Assembly (NCBI GenBank): GCA_934096075.1
Contig: CAKOLN010000003.1
Location: forward strand, 1 to 64,000
DNA length: 64,000 nucleotides
Direction: 5' to 3'
Origin: an uncultured Bacilli bacterium
Lineage (GTDB): Bacteria > Bacillota_I > Bacilli_A > RF39 > UBA660
The position numbers and the translations under genes are program-made. Positions 9,075 through 16,920 of the stretch are shown here, one piece after another (position 1 is the stretch's first letter; each line of letters begins with the position of its first letter). The notes below the pieces were generated by a model. It made no database searches. It had not been told where the DNA came from and was given only the letters and a program-made list of their open reading frames with translations.

Positions 9075-9303
9075 ATACTCACCTCACAATAGAACTTATC
9101 CACTTTAATTTTAACCCCTTTTATTCTATTTTTAAAGTAAAAAGTTAAAAATAATGTTATCAACAATGGTTATTCACATACTTATCAACAACTTTATCTT
9201 TATTTTATGGACAATTAACAAGTTATTAACACTATCCACAATTTTTATTATCCACATGTTTATAACTGTTATCCACAACTATGTGAATAAGTGAATAATT
9301 TAA
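9075..9303. other. oriC: Replication origin oriC, main DnaA-box cluster
   Basis: Perfect TTATCCACA boxes lie at 9248-9256 and 9269-9277. One-mismatch versions include TTATCCACT near 9098, TTATCAACA near 9158 and 9182, TTATTCACA near 9171, CTATCCACA near 9232 and TGTGAATAA near 9282. Gene orientation switches here: minus to the left, plus to the right. The stretch has no open reading frame of note. With the dnaA-dnaN cluster it makes a two-part origin of the Firmicute type. Confidence 0.92.
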
Positions 9304-9332
9304 TTGACAAATAATATTCTATAGTTTATAAT
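9304..9332 (+). promoter_or_regulatory. Consensus sigma-A promoter for rpmH
   Basis: TTGACA (9304-9309), exactly 17 bases, then TATAAT (9327-9332). Both hexamers are perfect matches, giving a strong vegetative promoter 40 bases before rpmH, directly beside the DnaA boxes. Confidence 0.9.
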
Positions 9333-9371
9333 CTACTATGTCAAGGAAAAAAAGTTGGGAGGAAGCAAGAA

Positions 9372-9497
9372 ATGAAAAAAACACCTGTTGTACAAAAGAA
9401 AAATACAAAAGCAAAAAAACAAGGATTTTTGTCAAGAAGTGCTAATATATTAAAAAGCAGAAGACAAAAAGGTAGAAAAAATTTAATTACAAAGTAA
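9372..9497 (+). CDS. rpmH: 50S ribosomal protein L34
   Basis: A 41-residue, very basic protein. The second half GFLSRSANILKSRRQKGRKNL follows the family pattern GFRARMATKNGRKVLxxRRxKGRKxL. The first half (MKKTPVVQKKNTKAKKQ) differs from the usual MKRTYQPSxRKRKRTH. The position between oriC and rnpA is the conserved place for L34. GGGAGGAAG provides a ribosome site. A strong hairpin directly after the stop probably makes most transcripts monocistronic, matching the need for more L34 than RnpA. Confidence 0.93.
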   Translation: MKKTPVVQKKNTKAKKQGFLSRSANILKSRRQKGRKNLITK

Positions 9498-9524
9498 ACT
9501 ACTAATAAAAAAGTAGTTTTTTTG
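9496..9524 (+). terminator. Terminator after rpmH
   Basis: AAACTACT and AGTAGTTT form an eight-base stem followed by T7. It overlaps the rpmH stop codon. Confidence 0.85.
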
Positions 9525-9574
9525 TTTTCATTATTATATAATAATGTTAAGAAATTTAATCAAGAGGTGAAAAA

Positions 9575-9913
9575 ATGAATAAGCAATATATAATAAGGAA
9601 AAATGAAGAAATAGAAAATATTGTAAAATCTGGAAGAAAAACAGTAAGCAAATATTTTATTATATATAATAAGGATGATACAAATTTATACAACAGATAT
9701 TGTATAAGTGTAAGCAAAAAATTAGGACATGCCTATTTAAGAAACAAAATAAAAAGAAGAATAAAAGATATCCTTATGAAAAATAAAATGGACTTAGGCA
9801 AAAAGTATGTTATAATAATTAGGAAAGAAGCAGTTACCGCTTCATATGAAGAAATAAAAAAAGATTTAATTTCACAAATAAAAGGAGAAACAAATGAAAA
9901 AAACAAACAATAG
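9575..9913 (+). CDS. rnpA: Ribonuclease P protein component
   Basis: Protein subunit of RNase P, which trims the 5' ends of tRNA precursors with an RNA partner that is not in this window. The RNR-type motif is visible as RNKIKRRIKDIL, preceded by the family pattern RYCISVSKKLGHA. Length is 112 residues, normal. A ribosome site GAGGTG precedes the ATG. The end overlaps the yidC start by 20 bases, so the two are coupled, as in most Firmicutes. Confidence 0.95.
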   Translation: MNKQYIIRKNEEIENIVKSGRKTVSKYFIIYNKDDTNLYNRYCISVSKKLGHAYLRNKIKRRIKDILMKNKMDLGKKYVIIIRKEAVTASYEEIKKDLISQIKGETNEKNKQ

Positions 9914-10802
9914 TAAAAAAGTATTATTAATATTAATGATGTCAGTTATGTTATTAACTGGATGTACAAAAAGTTTCAAAGATGAAAAAACAAATAAAGT
10001 TTATACGGAAAATATACTTTGTAAGCCAACAGATTCTAAGTCACTAGAAGCCTATGAAGCAAATGAAAATGTTAATTTAAAAGATTTACCCGAATGTAAA
10101 AATTTTAAAGTAACATCTGGTAAATATGAAGGATTATGGACAAATATATTTGTAAAACCACTAGCATGGGTAATAATTAAAGTAGGAATTTTGGTAAAAA
10201 ATTATGGTCTATCAATAATTATATTAGGTATATTGCTTAGATTATTAGTTTTACCCTTAACTAAACAAACTTTAGATATGTCAGAAAATATGAAGAAGGC
10301 AAACCCAGAATTACAAAGATTAGAAAAAAAATATGGCAATCCACAAGATCAAGAAACAATGTTAAAGAAAAATCAAGAAATGTTAATGATTTATAAAAAA
10401 TATAATATTAAACCTTTCTCTGGATGCTTAGTTTCACTAATACAATTGCCATTATTCTTCGCTTTCTTAGAAGCAATACAAAGAATACCTGCGATTCTTG
10501 AAGAAAAGATTTTATGGTTCGACCTTGGAACTACACCATGGGCAGCAATATCTAGTGGAAAATATTATTATTTAGTTATAGTTATTTTAATAAGTGTTGC
10601 AACATATTTCTCATTTAAAAATACTTCAGCACCTTCAGTAAATGAAGATCAAATAAAACAAACACAAATGATGACAAAAATGATGTGTGTATTCATTACA
10701 ATAATGTCATTCTCATTAAATGTAGGAATAGGACTTTATTGGTTCTCAACTAGTGCATTTGCAATTTTGCAAAACTATATATTAAAAAAATTAAGAAAAT
10801 AG
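9894..10802 (+). CDS. yidC: Membrane protein insertase YidC/OxaA (lipoprotein form)
   Basis: YidC inserts and folds membrane proteins, alone or with Sec. A lipoprotein signal peptide ends in LLTGC at about residues 20-24. The core of five membrane segments follows, beginning near FVKPLAWVIIKVGIL, with the conserved arginine of the hydrophilic groove in LGILLRLLVLPLTKQ. A cytoplasmic coiled stretch (about residues 125-165) precedes the later segments. Length is 302 residues, typical of a Gram-positive YidC without the large periplasmic domain. It lies in the operon rnpA-yidC-khpB. A sporulation-specific paralogue (SpoIIIJ or YqjG type) cannot be told apart from sequence alone. Confidence 0.94.
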   Translation: MKKTNNSKKVLLILMMSVMLLTGCTKSFKDEKTNKVYTENILCKPTDSKSLEAYEANENVNLKDLPECKNFKVTSGKYEGLWTNIFVKPLAWVIIKVGILVKNYGLSIIILGILLRLLVLPLTKQTLDMSENMKKANPELQRLEKKYGNPQDQETMLKKNQEMLMIYKKYNIKPFSGCLVSLIQLPLFFAFLEAIQRIPAILEEKILWFDLGTTPWAAISSGKYYYLVIVILISVATYFSFKNTSAPSVNEDQIKQTQMMTKMMCVFITIMSFSLNVGIGLYWFSTSAFAILQNYILKKLRK

Positions 10803-10817
10803 TAAGGAAGTGAAAAA

Positions 10818-11435
10818 ATGGAAAAATATGTTTATAAAGGAAAAAATAAAGATGATGTTTTAAAAATAGCATTAGAAGAATTAAATTTAAAAGAAAATGA
10901 AATATCATATAAAGTTACTGAAGAAAAAGGTGGTTTATTTTCAGGAAAAAAATATATTATAGAAATAGTGAAAATAGAAGATGTAGCAAATTATGGTAAA
11001 GAACTTTTACAAGATTTACTAGATGCTTACAAAATTGAAGGAAACATCGAAAAGAAAATCAGAGAAACTGGAATAACTTATCACATTCATTCAAATAACA
11101 ATGGATTATTAATTGGTAAAAATGGAAAAATATTGACTTCAATTCAAACATTTATAAAACAAAGTATAAATTCAAAATTAGGAATATTTGTTAACATAAT
11201 TATTGATGTTGAAGATTATAAAGAAAAACAAAATTACTTTCTAGAAAAAAAAGTTAAAAGGATTGCAAGAGATGTAGCATTATCAAAATCATCTGTTAAA
11301 CTTGATCCAATGAATTCTTATGAAAGAAGAATAGTTCACAATGCACTTTCTAAATTTGAATATATAACAAGTGAAAGTGAAGGAGAAGAACCAAATAGAT
11401 GTGTTGTTATTAAGTATAAAGAAAAACAAAAATAG
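10818..11435 (+). CDS. khpB: RNA-binding protein KhpB (Jag)
   Basis: KhpB/Jag is a cytoplasmic RNA-binding protein linked to cell-division and sporulation control. Three domains are visible: an N-terminal Jag domain (residues 1-52, YKGKNKDDVLKIALEEL), a KH domain with the GKNG loop (LLIGKNGKILTSIQ), and a C-terminal R3H domain with the ERRIVHNAL motif. It follows yidC by 15 bases with a GGAAGTG ribosome site and closes the operon at a strong terminator. Confidence 0.93.
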   Translation: MEKYVYKGKNKDDVLKIALEELNLKENEISYKVTEEKGGLFSGKKYIIEIVKIEDVANYGKELLQDLLDAYKIEGNIEKKIRETGITYHIHSNNNGLLIGKNGKILTSIQTFIKQSINSKLGIFVNIIIDVEDYKEKQNYFLEKKVKRIARDVALSKSSVKLDPMNSYERRIVHNALSKFEYITSESEGEEPNRCVVIKYKEKQK

Positions 11436-11436
11436 A

Positions 11437-11459
11437 ACTACTTAACTGTAGTTTTTTTG
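11437..11459 (+). terminator. Terminator after khpB
   Basis: AACTAC and GTAGTT stem with a six-base loop followed by T7. Confidence 0.85.
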
Positions 11460-11467
11460 TACTTAAT

Positions 11468-11481
11468 ATTTCCCGGGAAAT
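11468..11481. promoter_or_regulatory. Noc-binding site
   Basis: ATTTCCCGGGAAAT, a perfect 14-bp palindrome identical to the Bacillus Noc-binding sequence as I know it. It lies between khpB and mnmE, about 4 kb upstream of the noc gene and about 2.2 kb from the origin. I saw no second CCCGGG in the window. Confidence 0.85.
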
Positions 11482-11558
11482 AATTGTTTGACATCTTATT
11501 AACAATTAAATAACATCTTATTTATAAATAAAATATTTATGTAGTAAGAAAAATACAA

Positions 11559-11587
11559 TTTACAATTAAATAATAAAGTGGTATAAT
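11559..11587 (+). promoter_or_regulatory. Sigma-A promoter for mnmE-mnmG-rsmG
   Basis: TTTACA (11559-11564), 17 bases, TATAAT (11582-11587), 23 bases before the mnmE start. Confidence 0.75.
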
Positions 11588-11610
11588 CACACACGAAAGA
11601 AGGAATTTAA

Positions 11611-12966
11611 ATGGAAGATACAATAACAGCAATTGCAACAGCTTCAGGAGTAAGCGCAATTAATATAATAAAAGTAAGTGGAAAAGAATCAATTGAAATA
11701 GTAAATAAAATTTTTAAAGGACATGATTTAACTGTCTCAAATACATATACTATTCACTATGGCTACATTGAATACAATAACGAAAAAATTGACGAAGTTT
11801 TAGTATCAGTATTTAAATCCCCAAAAACTTATACAGGAGAAGATGTTGTTGAAATAAATTGTCACGGTGGATTAGCGACAACAAATAAAATATTAGAAAT
11901 TCTATTAACATCTGGATGTAGGCTAGCTGAACCTGGTGAATTTATCAAAAGAGCATTTTTAAATGGCAAAAAAGATTTAATTGAAGTTGAAGCTGTAGAA
12001 GATATAATAAATGCTAAAACAGAAAAAGCTAGAAAAATGAGTATGAATGGTGTGTCAGGAATACTAACAGATATGATAAAAAATTTAAAAGAAAAAATAT
12101 TAAGTATAATTGCTAACATAGAAGTAAACATTGATTATCCAGAATATGAGGATGCTATTGAAATCACAAATAATATACTAAAAGAAAATATAAATGAGAT
12201 CGAAACAAGTTTAAACAAAATACTTAAAGAATCAGAAAAAGGTAAACTAATTAAAAATGGAATAAAAGTTGGAATAATAGGAAAACCAAATGTTGGTAAA
12301 AGTAGTCTATTAAATAGACTTTTAGACGAAGAAAAAGCAATAGTAACTGACATAGAAGGAACTACAAGAGATATAGTTGAAGGAACAATATATATAAACG
12401 GAATTCCTTTATATTTGATAGACACCGCAGGTATAAGAAAAACAGATAATATTGTTGAACAAATTGGTGTACAAAAAAGTGAAAAAATTATAGAAGAAGC
12501 AGACTTAATAATAGCTATATTCGATGGAAGTAAAGAAATTACCGAAGAAGATTATGAAATATTAGATAAAATTAATTCAAAAAAAGTATTAGTTATTATA
12601 AATAAGCAAGATTTGAACACAAAGATAGATTTAAGCAAATTTGAAAAATACAATATTATAAAATGTTCTGTAAAAAACAATCAAAACATAGAAAAAATAT
12701 ATGAAGAAATAAATAAAATGTTTAATTTAAATGAACTAGAAACTAATGATTTAACATATATATCTAATGCTAGACAAATATCTTTAGTAAAAAAATCATT
12801 AGAAATAATAAAAGAAATCAAAAAACAAAATGAAAATCAAACTCCAGTAGATTTAATTCAAATTGATTTACAAAATTTATGGGAAACATTAGGAGAAATA
12901 ATTGGAGATTCATATAAAGAAGAATTATTAGATGAAATATTTAGTAAATTCTGTTTAGGAAAATAG
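11611..12966 (+). CDS. mnmE: tRNA modification GTPase MnmE
   Basis: MnmE works with MnmG to make the (carboxymethyl)aminomethyl group at U34 of some tRNAs. The N-terminal folate-binding domain comes first (ITAIATASGVSAINIIKVSG). The G domain has GKPNVGKSS (G1), TTRD (G2), DTAGI (G3) and NKQD (G4). The protein ends with the catalytic CxGK motif as CLGK. Length is 451 residues, normal. A GAAGGAA ribosome site precedes the ATG. It heads the operon mnmE-mnmG-rsmG, ten bases from mnmG. Confidence 0.98.
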   Translation: MEDTITAIATASGVSAINIIKVSGKESIEIVNKIFKGHDLTVSNTYTIHYGYIEYNNEKIDEVLVSVFKSPKTYTGEDVVEINCHGGLATTNKILEILLTSGCRLAEPGEFIKRAFLNGKKDLIEVEAVEDIINAKTEKARKMSMNGVSGILTDMIKNLKEKILSIIANIEVNIDYPEYEDAIEITNNILKENINEIETSLNKILKESEKGKLIKNGIKVGIIGKPNVGKSSLLNRLLDEEKAIVTDIEGTTRDIVEGTIYINGIPLYLIDTAGIRKTDNIVEQIGVQKSEKIIEEADLIIAIFDGSKEITEEDYEILDKINSKKVLVIINKQDLNTKIDLSKFEKYNIIKCSVKNNQNIEKIYEEINKMFNLNELETNDLTYISNARQISLVKKSLEIIKEIKKQNENQTPVDLIQIDLQNLWETLGEIIGDSYKEELLDEIFSKFCLGK

Positions 12967-12976
12967 GAGGCAAAAA

Positions 12977-14857
12977 ATGTACGAAGTAATTGTTATTGGA
13001 GGTGGACATGCTGGTTGTGAAGCATCACTTGCTACTGCTAGAATGGGGCATAAAACATTATTAATAACAGGTAACATAAAAAATATTGCTGATATGCCTT
13101 GTAATCCATCAATTGGAGGTTCAGCAAAAGGAATTGTCGTAAGAGAAATAGATGCTTTAGGCGGAGAGATGGGAATAAACGCCGACAAATCTCACTTGCA
13201 AATAAAAATGCTTAATAGCAAAAAAGGACCTGGAGTTCGCAGTTTAAGATGTCAAGCAGACAAAACAACATACCCAGAAAACATGCTAAAAACATTACAA
13301 TCAACAGAAAATCTAACCATAAAAGAAGAATTAGTTAAAAGTATAATAGTTGAAAACAACGAAATTAAAGGTATAACAACAGAAAATAATGAAAATATAT
13401 ATTCAAAAAAAGTCATAATTACAACTGGAACTTACCTTAATGCAGATATACTAAGAGGACATAACAAAGCAAAGGGTGGCCCACATGGAGAAAAGCCATC
13501 ATTATATTTAAGTCAAAGTATGCAAGACAATGGTCTTACAATGAGAAGACTAAAAACAGGAACACCACCAAGAGTATTAAAAAGCACCATAAACTACGAT
13601 GAGTGTTCTATAGAAGGAGGAGATAAAGAATTATTAAGTTTTAGTAATTTTTATAAACCTAACTACTCTATTGAAAATCAAATACCTTGCTACTTAACTT
13701 ACACAAATAAAACAACGCATCAAATAATTTTGGACAATTTAGACAAATGTGCTCTTTATAGTGGATTAATAGTAGGAATTGGCCCAAGATATTGTCCTTC
13801 AGTAGAAGATAAAATAGTTAAATTTAGAGATAAAGACAGACATCAAATATTCTTAGAACCAGAAAGAAAAAATGGTGATGAAATTTATGTAGGTGGATTC
13901 TCAACCACTATGCCAGAAAATCTACAAGAAGAATTAATACATTCAATGGAAGGATTACATAATGCAAAAATCACAAAATATGGTTATGCTATAGAATATG
14001 ATGCAATATACTCTACTGAATTAAAAATGACTTTAGAAACAAAAAAAATAAAAGGACTATATACAGCTGGTCAAATAAACGGAACAAGTGGATATGAAGA
14101 AGCAGCCGCACAAGGACTTATCGCTGGAATAAATGCAGGACTTGCATTAGAAAACAAAGAACCACTAATTTTAAAAAGAAATGAAGCATACATAGGTGTT
14201 TTAATTGATGACTTAATAAATAAAGGTATAACAGAACCCTATAGATTACTAACTAGTCGTGCTGAATTCAGATTATTGCTAAGACATGATAATGCAGATA
14301 TAAGACTAACTGAAATAGGAAGAAAAGTTGGATTAATAAATGATGAAAAATATAATATCTTTACTCAAAAATTAAAAGACATAGAAATACTAAAAGAAAA
14401 ATTACATTCAATAATGATAGATACTAAACATAATGATTATCTTATAGAACTAGGATCAAGTCCATTAACAGAATCAAAATCCGTTTATGAATTATTAAAG
14501 CGTCCAGAATTAACTATAGAAAATTTAGAAAAAATTATTTCTAAACCAATACTTAATGAAATGAAAAATTTAACATACTATGATGAAGCAAAAGAACAAG
14601 TTGAAATAAGTATAAAATATAAAGGTTACATCGACAAAACAGAAAAAGAAGTAGAAAAAATGTTAAATTTAGAAAAGAAAAAAATACCGGAAGATATTGA
14701 TTATGAAAAAGTAAGAAACATAGCAACAGAGGCAAGACAAAAATTAGAACAAGTAAAACCGCTTACAATTGGTCAAGCAACTCGTATAAGTGGAGTTAAT
14801 CCAGCAGATATAACAATGTTATTAGTTTATTTAAAAAAGGAATATCCCAATGAATAA
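12977..14857 (+). CDS. mnmG: tRNA uridine-5-carboxymethylaminomethyl enzyme MnmG (GidA)
   Basis: FAD-dependent partner of MnmE. The Rossmann motif GGGHAGCEA is at residues 8-16. Family landmarks MPCNPSIGGSAKG, PGVRSLRCQADK, LKTGTPPR and QINGTSGYEEAAAQG are all present, as is the C-terminal helical domain ending GVNPADITMLLVYLKK. Length is 626 residues. A clear AGGAGG lies upstream. The stop overlaps the rsmG start by eight bases. Confidence 0.98.
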   Translation: MYEVIVIGGGHAGCEASLATARMGHKTLLITGNIKNIADMPCNPSIGGSAKGIVVREIDALGGEMGINADKSHLQIKMLNSKKGPGVRSLRCQADKTTYPENMLKTLQSTENLTIKEELVKSIIVENNEIKGITTENNENIYSKKVIITTGTYLNADILRGHNKAKGGPHGEKPSLYLSQSMQDNGLTMRRLKTGTPPRVLKSTINYDECSIEGGDKELLSFSNFYKPNYSIENQIPCYLTYTNKTTHQIILDNLDKCALYSGLIVGIGPRYCPSVEDKIVKFRDKDRHQIFLEPERKNGDEIYVGGFSTTMPENLQEELIHSMEGLHNAKITKYGYAIEYDAIYSTELKMTLETKKIKGLYTAGQINGTSGYEEAAAQGLIAGINAGLALENKEPLILKRNEAYIGVLIDDLINKGITEPYRLLTSRAEFRLLLRHDNADIRLTEIGRKVGLINDEKYNIFTQKLKDIEILKEKLHSIMIDTKHNDYLIELGSSPLTESKSVYELLKRPELTIENLEKIISKPILNEMKNLTYYDEAKEQVEISIKYKGYIDKTEKEVEKMLNLEKKKIPEDIDYEKVRNIATEARQKLEQVKPLTIGQATRISGVNPADITMLLVYLKKEYPNE

Positions 14858-15563
14858 AGAAGAATTTATAAAAGAATTAAAAAAAATAAATATAGATATA
14901 TCAAATAATCAATTAGAACAATTAGATAAATTTAAAGAATTACTAAAAGAATATAATCAAAAATTTAATCTAACAACAATAATTAAAGATAATGACATAT
15001 ATTTAAAACATTTCTATGATTCTCTATATTTAATGACAACTAAAGAGTTTAAAAATTTATCTAGCATATTAGACATTGGTGTAGGTGCAGGATTTCCAAG
15101 TATACCACTAGCTATACTAAATGAAGATAAAGATTTTACATTAATTGAAAGTAGTCAAAAAAAGTGCAACTTTATCAATATAGTAAAAGAAAAGTTATCA
15201 CTTTCAAATATTACAATAATAAATAAACGCGCCGAAGATTTTACAAGACTTAATAGAGAAAAATTTGATTTAGCAACTTCAAGAGCCGTTTCTCATCTAA
15301 AAAATTTAAGTGAATTAGAAATTCCAGCATTAAAAACAAATGGTTATTTCATTCCAATGAAAGCAGAATATGAAAAAGAACTGGAAGAAAGTAAAGAAAT
15401 ATTATCAAAACTAAAATCAAAAATAATCAACAAATACGAATACTTTTTACCAATAGAAAATTCAAAAAGAAGTATCTTAGTAATTCAAAAGTTGGAAAAA
15501 ACAAATACTTTATATCCAAGAGAATATTCAAAGATAATAAAAGAAACAAAGAATATCAAATAA
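14850..15563 (+). CDS. rsmG: 16S rRNA m7G527 methyltransferase RsmG (GidB)
   Basis: SAM-dependent methyltransferase acting on 16S rRNA. The family pattern KFNLTTI then DSLYL is visible in the N-terminal part. The SAM-binding motif follows as ILDIGVGAGFPSIPLAI. A later RAVSHLKNL patch is also conserved. Length is 237 residues. It overlaps mnmG and is followed by noc, the classical order gidA-gidB-noc. Confidence 0.96.
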   Translation: MNKEEFIKELKKINIDISNNQLEQLDKFKELLKEYNQKFNLTTIIKDNDIYLKHFYDSLYLMTTKEFKNLSSILDIGVGAGFPSIPLAILNEDKDFTLIESSQKKCNFINIVKEKLSLSNITIINKRAEDFTRLNREKFDLATSRAVSHLKNLSELEIPALKTNGYFIPMKAEYEKELEESKEILSKLKSKIINKYEYFLPIENSKRSILVIQKLEKTNTLYPREYSKIIKETKNIK

Positions 15564-15601
15564 AATGATGTTCTTTTTTAATTACAATTTCTATAAAACA
15601 C

Positions 15602-15630
15602 TTGAAAAAAGTCGAAAAATAATATAAAAT
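15602..15630 (+). promoter_or_regulatory. Probable promoter for noc
   Basis: TTGAAA (15602-15607) followed by a TAAAAT -10 at 15625-15630. The spacer contains AGTCGAAAA, one base off a Spo0A box; a single imperfect copy is weak evidence for Spo0A control. Confidence 0.4.
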
Positions 15631-15661
15631 TAAATAAGAATAAGATAAAGGGGCTGAAATA

Positions 15662-16897
15662 ATGAATAGAGAAAATGAAATTTACAATATTAGAATTGAT
15701 GAAATCATACCAAACAGATTTCAACCAAGACTAGAATTTAATGAGAAAGAATTAGATAATCTAGCAGAGAGCATTAAACTACATGGCATAATACAACCAT
15801 TAGTTTTAAGGCGTGTTGGAGATAAGTATGAAATCATTGCTGGTGAAAGAAGATACAAAGCATCAGTAAAAGCAGGTCTTCAAACAGTACCAGCTATTGT
15901 AATGAATATAGATGATAAGCAAAGTGCAGAAGTTGCTGTAGTAGAAAATTTACAAAGAAAAAATTTAACTGCTATAGAAGAAGCACAATCCTATAAAAAA
16001 ATACTTGATATGGGATACCTTACACAAGAACAATTAGCACAAAGAATGGGTGTATCTCAACCAACAATTGCAAATAAATTAAGACTATTATCATTAACTA
16101 TTCAGGTAAAAGAAGCTCTTTTAAAAAATCAAATATCAGAAAGACATGCTAGAAGTTTATTACTATTAACAGATGCTAATATGCAAATAAATATGCTAAA
16201 TAGAATTATTAATGAAAGATTAACAGTAAGGCAAACTGATGAAGAAATAGCAAAACTACTTGGAAAATCCATTCCAACTAGTCAACCAACACAACCAATT
16301 TTAGAAAAATCAGAATCAGTAATGCCAGAAGAAAAAATAGAAACTTTAGATACAACACCAGTTCCAGAATCACCTTCAAGTACACCAACAGCATTTGATG
16401 TTGATACAAATAAAATAAGAAATGAGGCAGAAAATATAATACCAACTCATAAGGAAGCTGATATAAGCATGTTACTAAGAACAGAAAGTCAAGAAAAATC
16501 TGCACAAGCAGAAAATAAAACTGCATCACTAGAAGATCAAAAAACAAATTTAGATATGGGAAATATTGTCGGAACAAACAAAATGTCAATCAATCCTTTT
16601 GAAGAAGTAGAAACGGAAACACTTGACTTTGACATTCCAAATAAACAAGTTCAACCTATAGAAACAGATTACAATACATCAACAAATAGTTTAATAGAAG
16701 AATTTAAAAAACAACAAGAACCACCGGTTCAACCACAACCTGAACCTTCTATGCCAGAAACAAAGAGTATAAGTACTGCAATAAACAAAGCAAGAAATGA
16801 AGTAAGAGAAATAGAAGATTTAGGATTTGATGTAGAAACAGAAGAATTTGATTTTGAAGATATGTATCAAATAATAATAAAAATAAAAAAAGATTAA
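15662..16897 (+). CDS. noc: Nucleoid occlusion protein Noc (long-linker form)
   Basis: Noc is a ParB-family CTPase that binds its own DNA sites and blocks septum formation over the nucleoid. The CTP-binding domain shows NRFQPR (18-23), HGIIQP, GERRYKA (61-67) and ENLQRKNL (95-102). The DNA-binding helix-turn-helix reads QPTIANKLRLL (133-143), closer to Noc (STIANKLRLL) than to Spo0J. The C-terminal dimer domain (about 372-411) also resembles Noc. Two oddities: a disordered Pro/Glu/Thr-rich linker of about 165 residues (205-370) joins the domains, and the amphipathic membrane helix at the Noc N-terminus is missing. An in-frame stop at 15641 leaves no room for an earlier start. Its position after rsmG and a perfect Noc site at 11468 support the call. 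Confidence 0.9.
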   Translation: MNRENEIYNIRIDEIIPNRFQPRLEFNEKELDNLAESIKLHGIIQPLVLRRVGDKYEIIAGERRYKASVKAGLQTVPAIVMNIDDKQSAEVAVVENLQRKNLTAIEEAQSYKKILDMGYLTQEQLAQRMGVSQPTIANKLRLLSLTIQVKEALLKNQISERHARSLLLLTDANMQINMLNRIINERLTVRQTDEEIAKLLGKSIPTSQPTQPILEKSESVMPEEKIETLDTTPVPESPSSTPTAFDVDTNKIRNEAENIIPTHKEADISMLLRTESQEKSAQAENKTASLEDQKTNLDMGNIVGTNKMSINPFEEVETETLDFDIPNKQVQPIETDYNTSTNSLIEEFKKQQEPPVQPQPEPSMPETKSISTAINKARNEVREIEDLGFDVETEEFDFEDMYQIIIKIKKD

Positions 16898-16920
16898 CTC
16901 CTATTTAAGGAGTTTTTTCT
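16896..16920. terminator. Bidirectional terminator between noc and the PBP gene
   Basis: AACTCCT (16896-16902) and AGGAGTT (16908-16914) with T6 after it on the plus strand. It overlaps the stop codons of both convergent genes. Confidence 0.8.

Noticed and set aside
15611..15619. AGTCGAAAA in the noc promoter as a Spo0A box
   Set aside because: One mismatch, a single copy, and such a sequence is expected by chance; noted only in the promoter entry.
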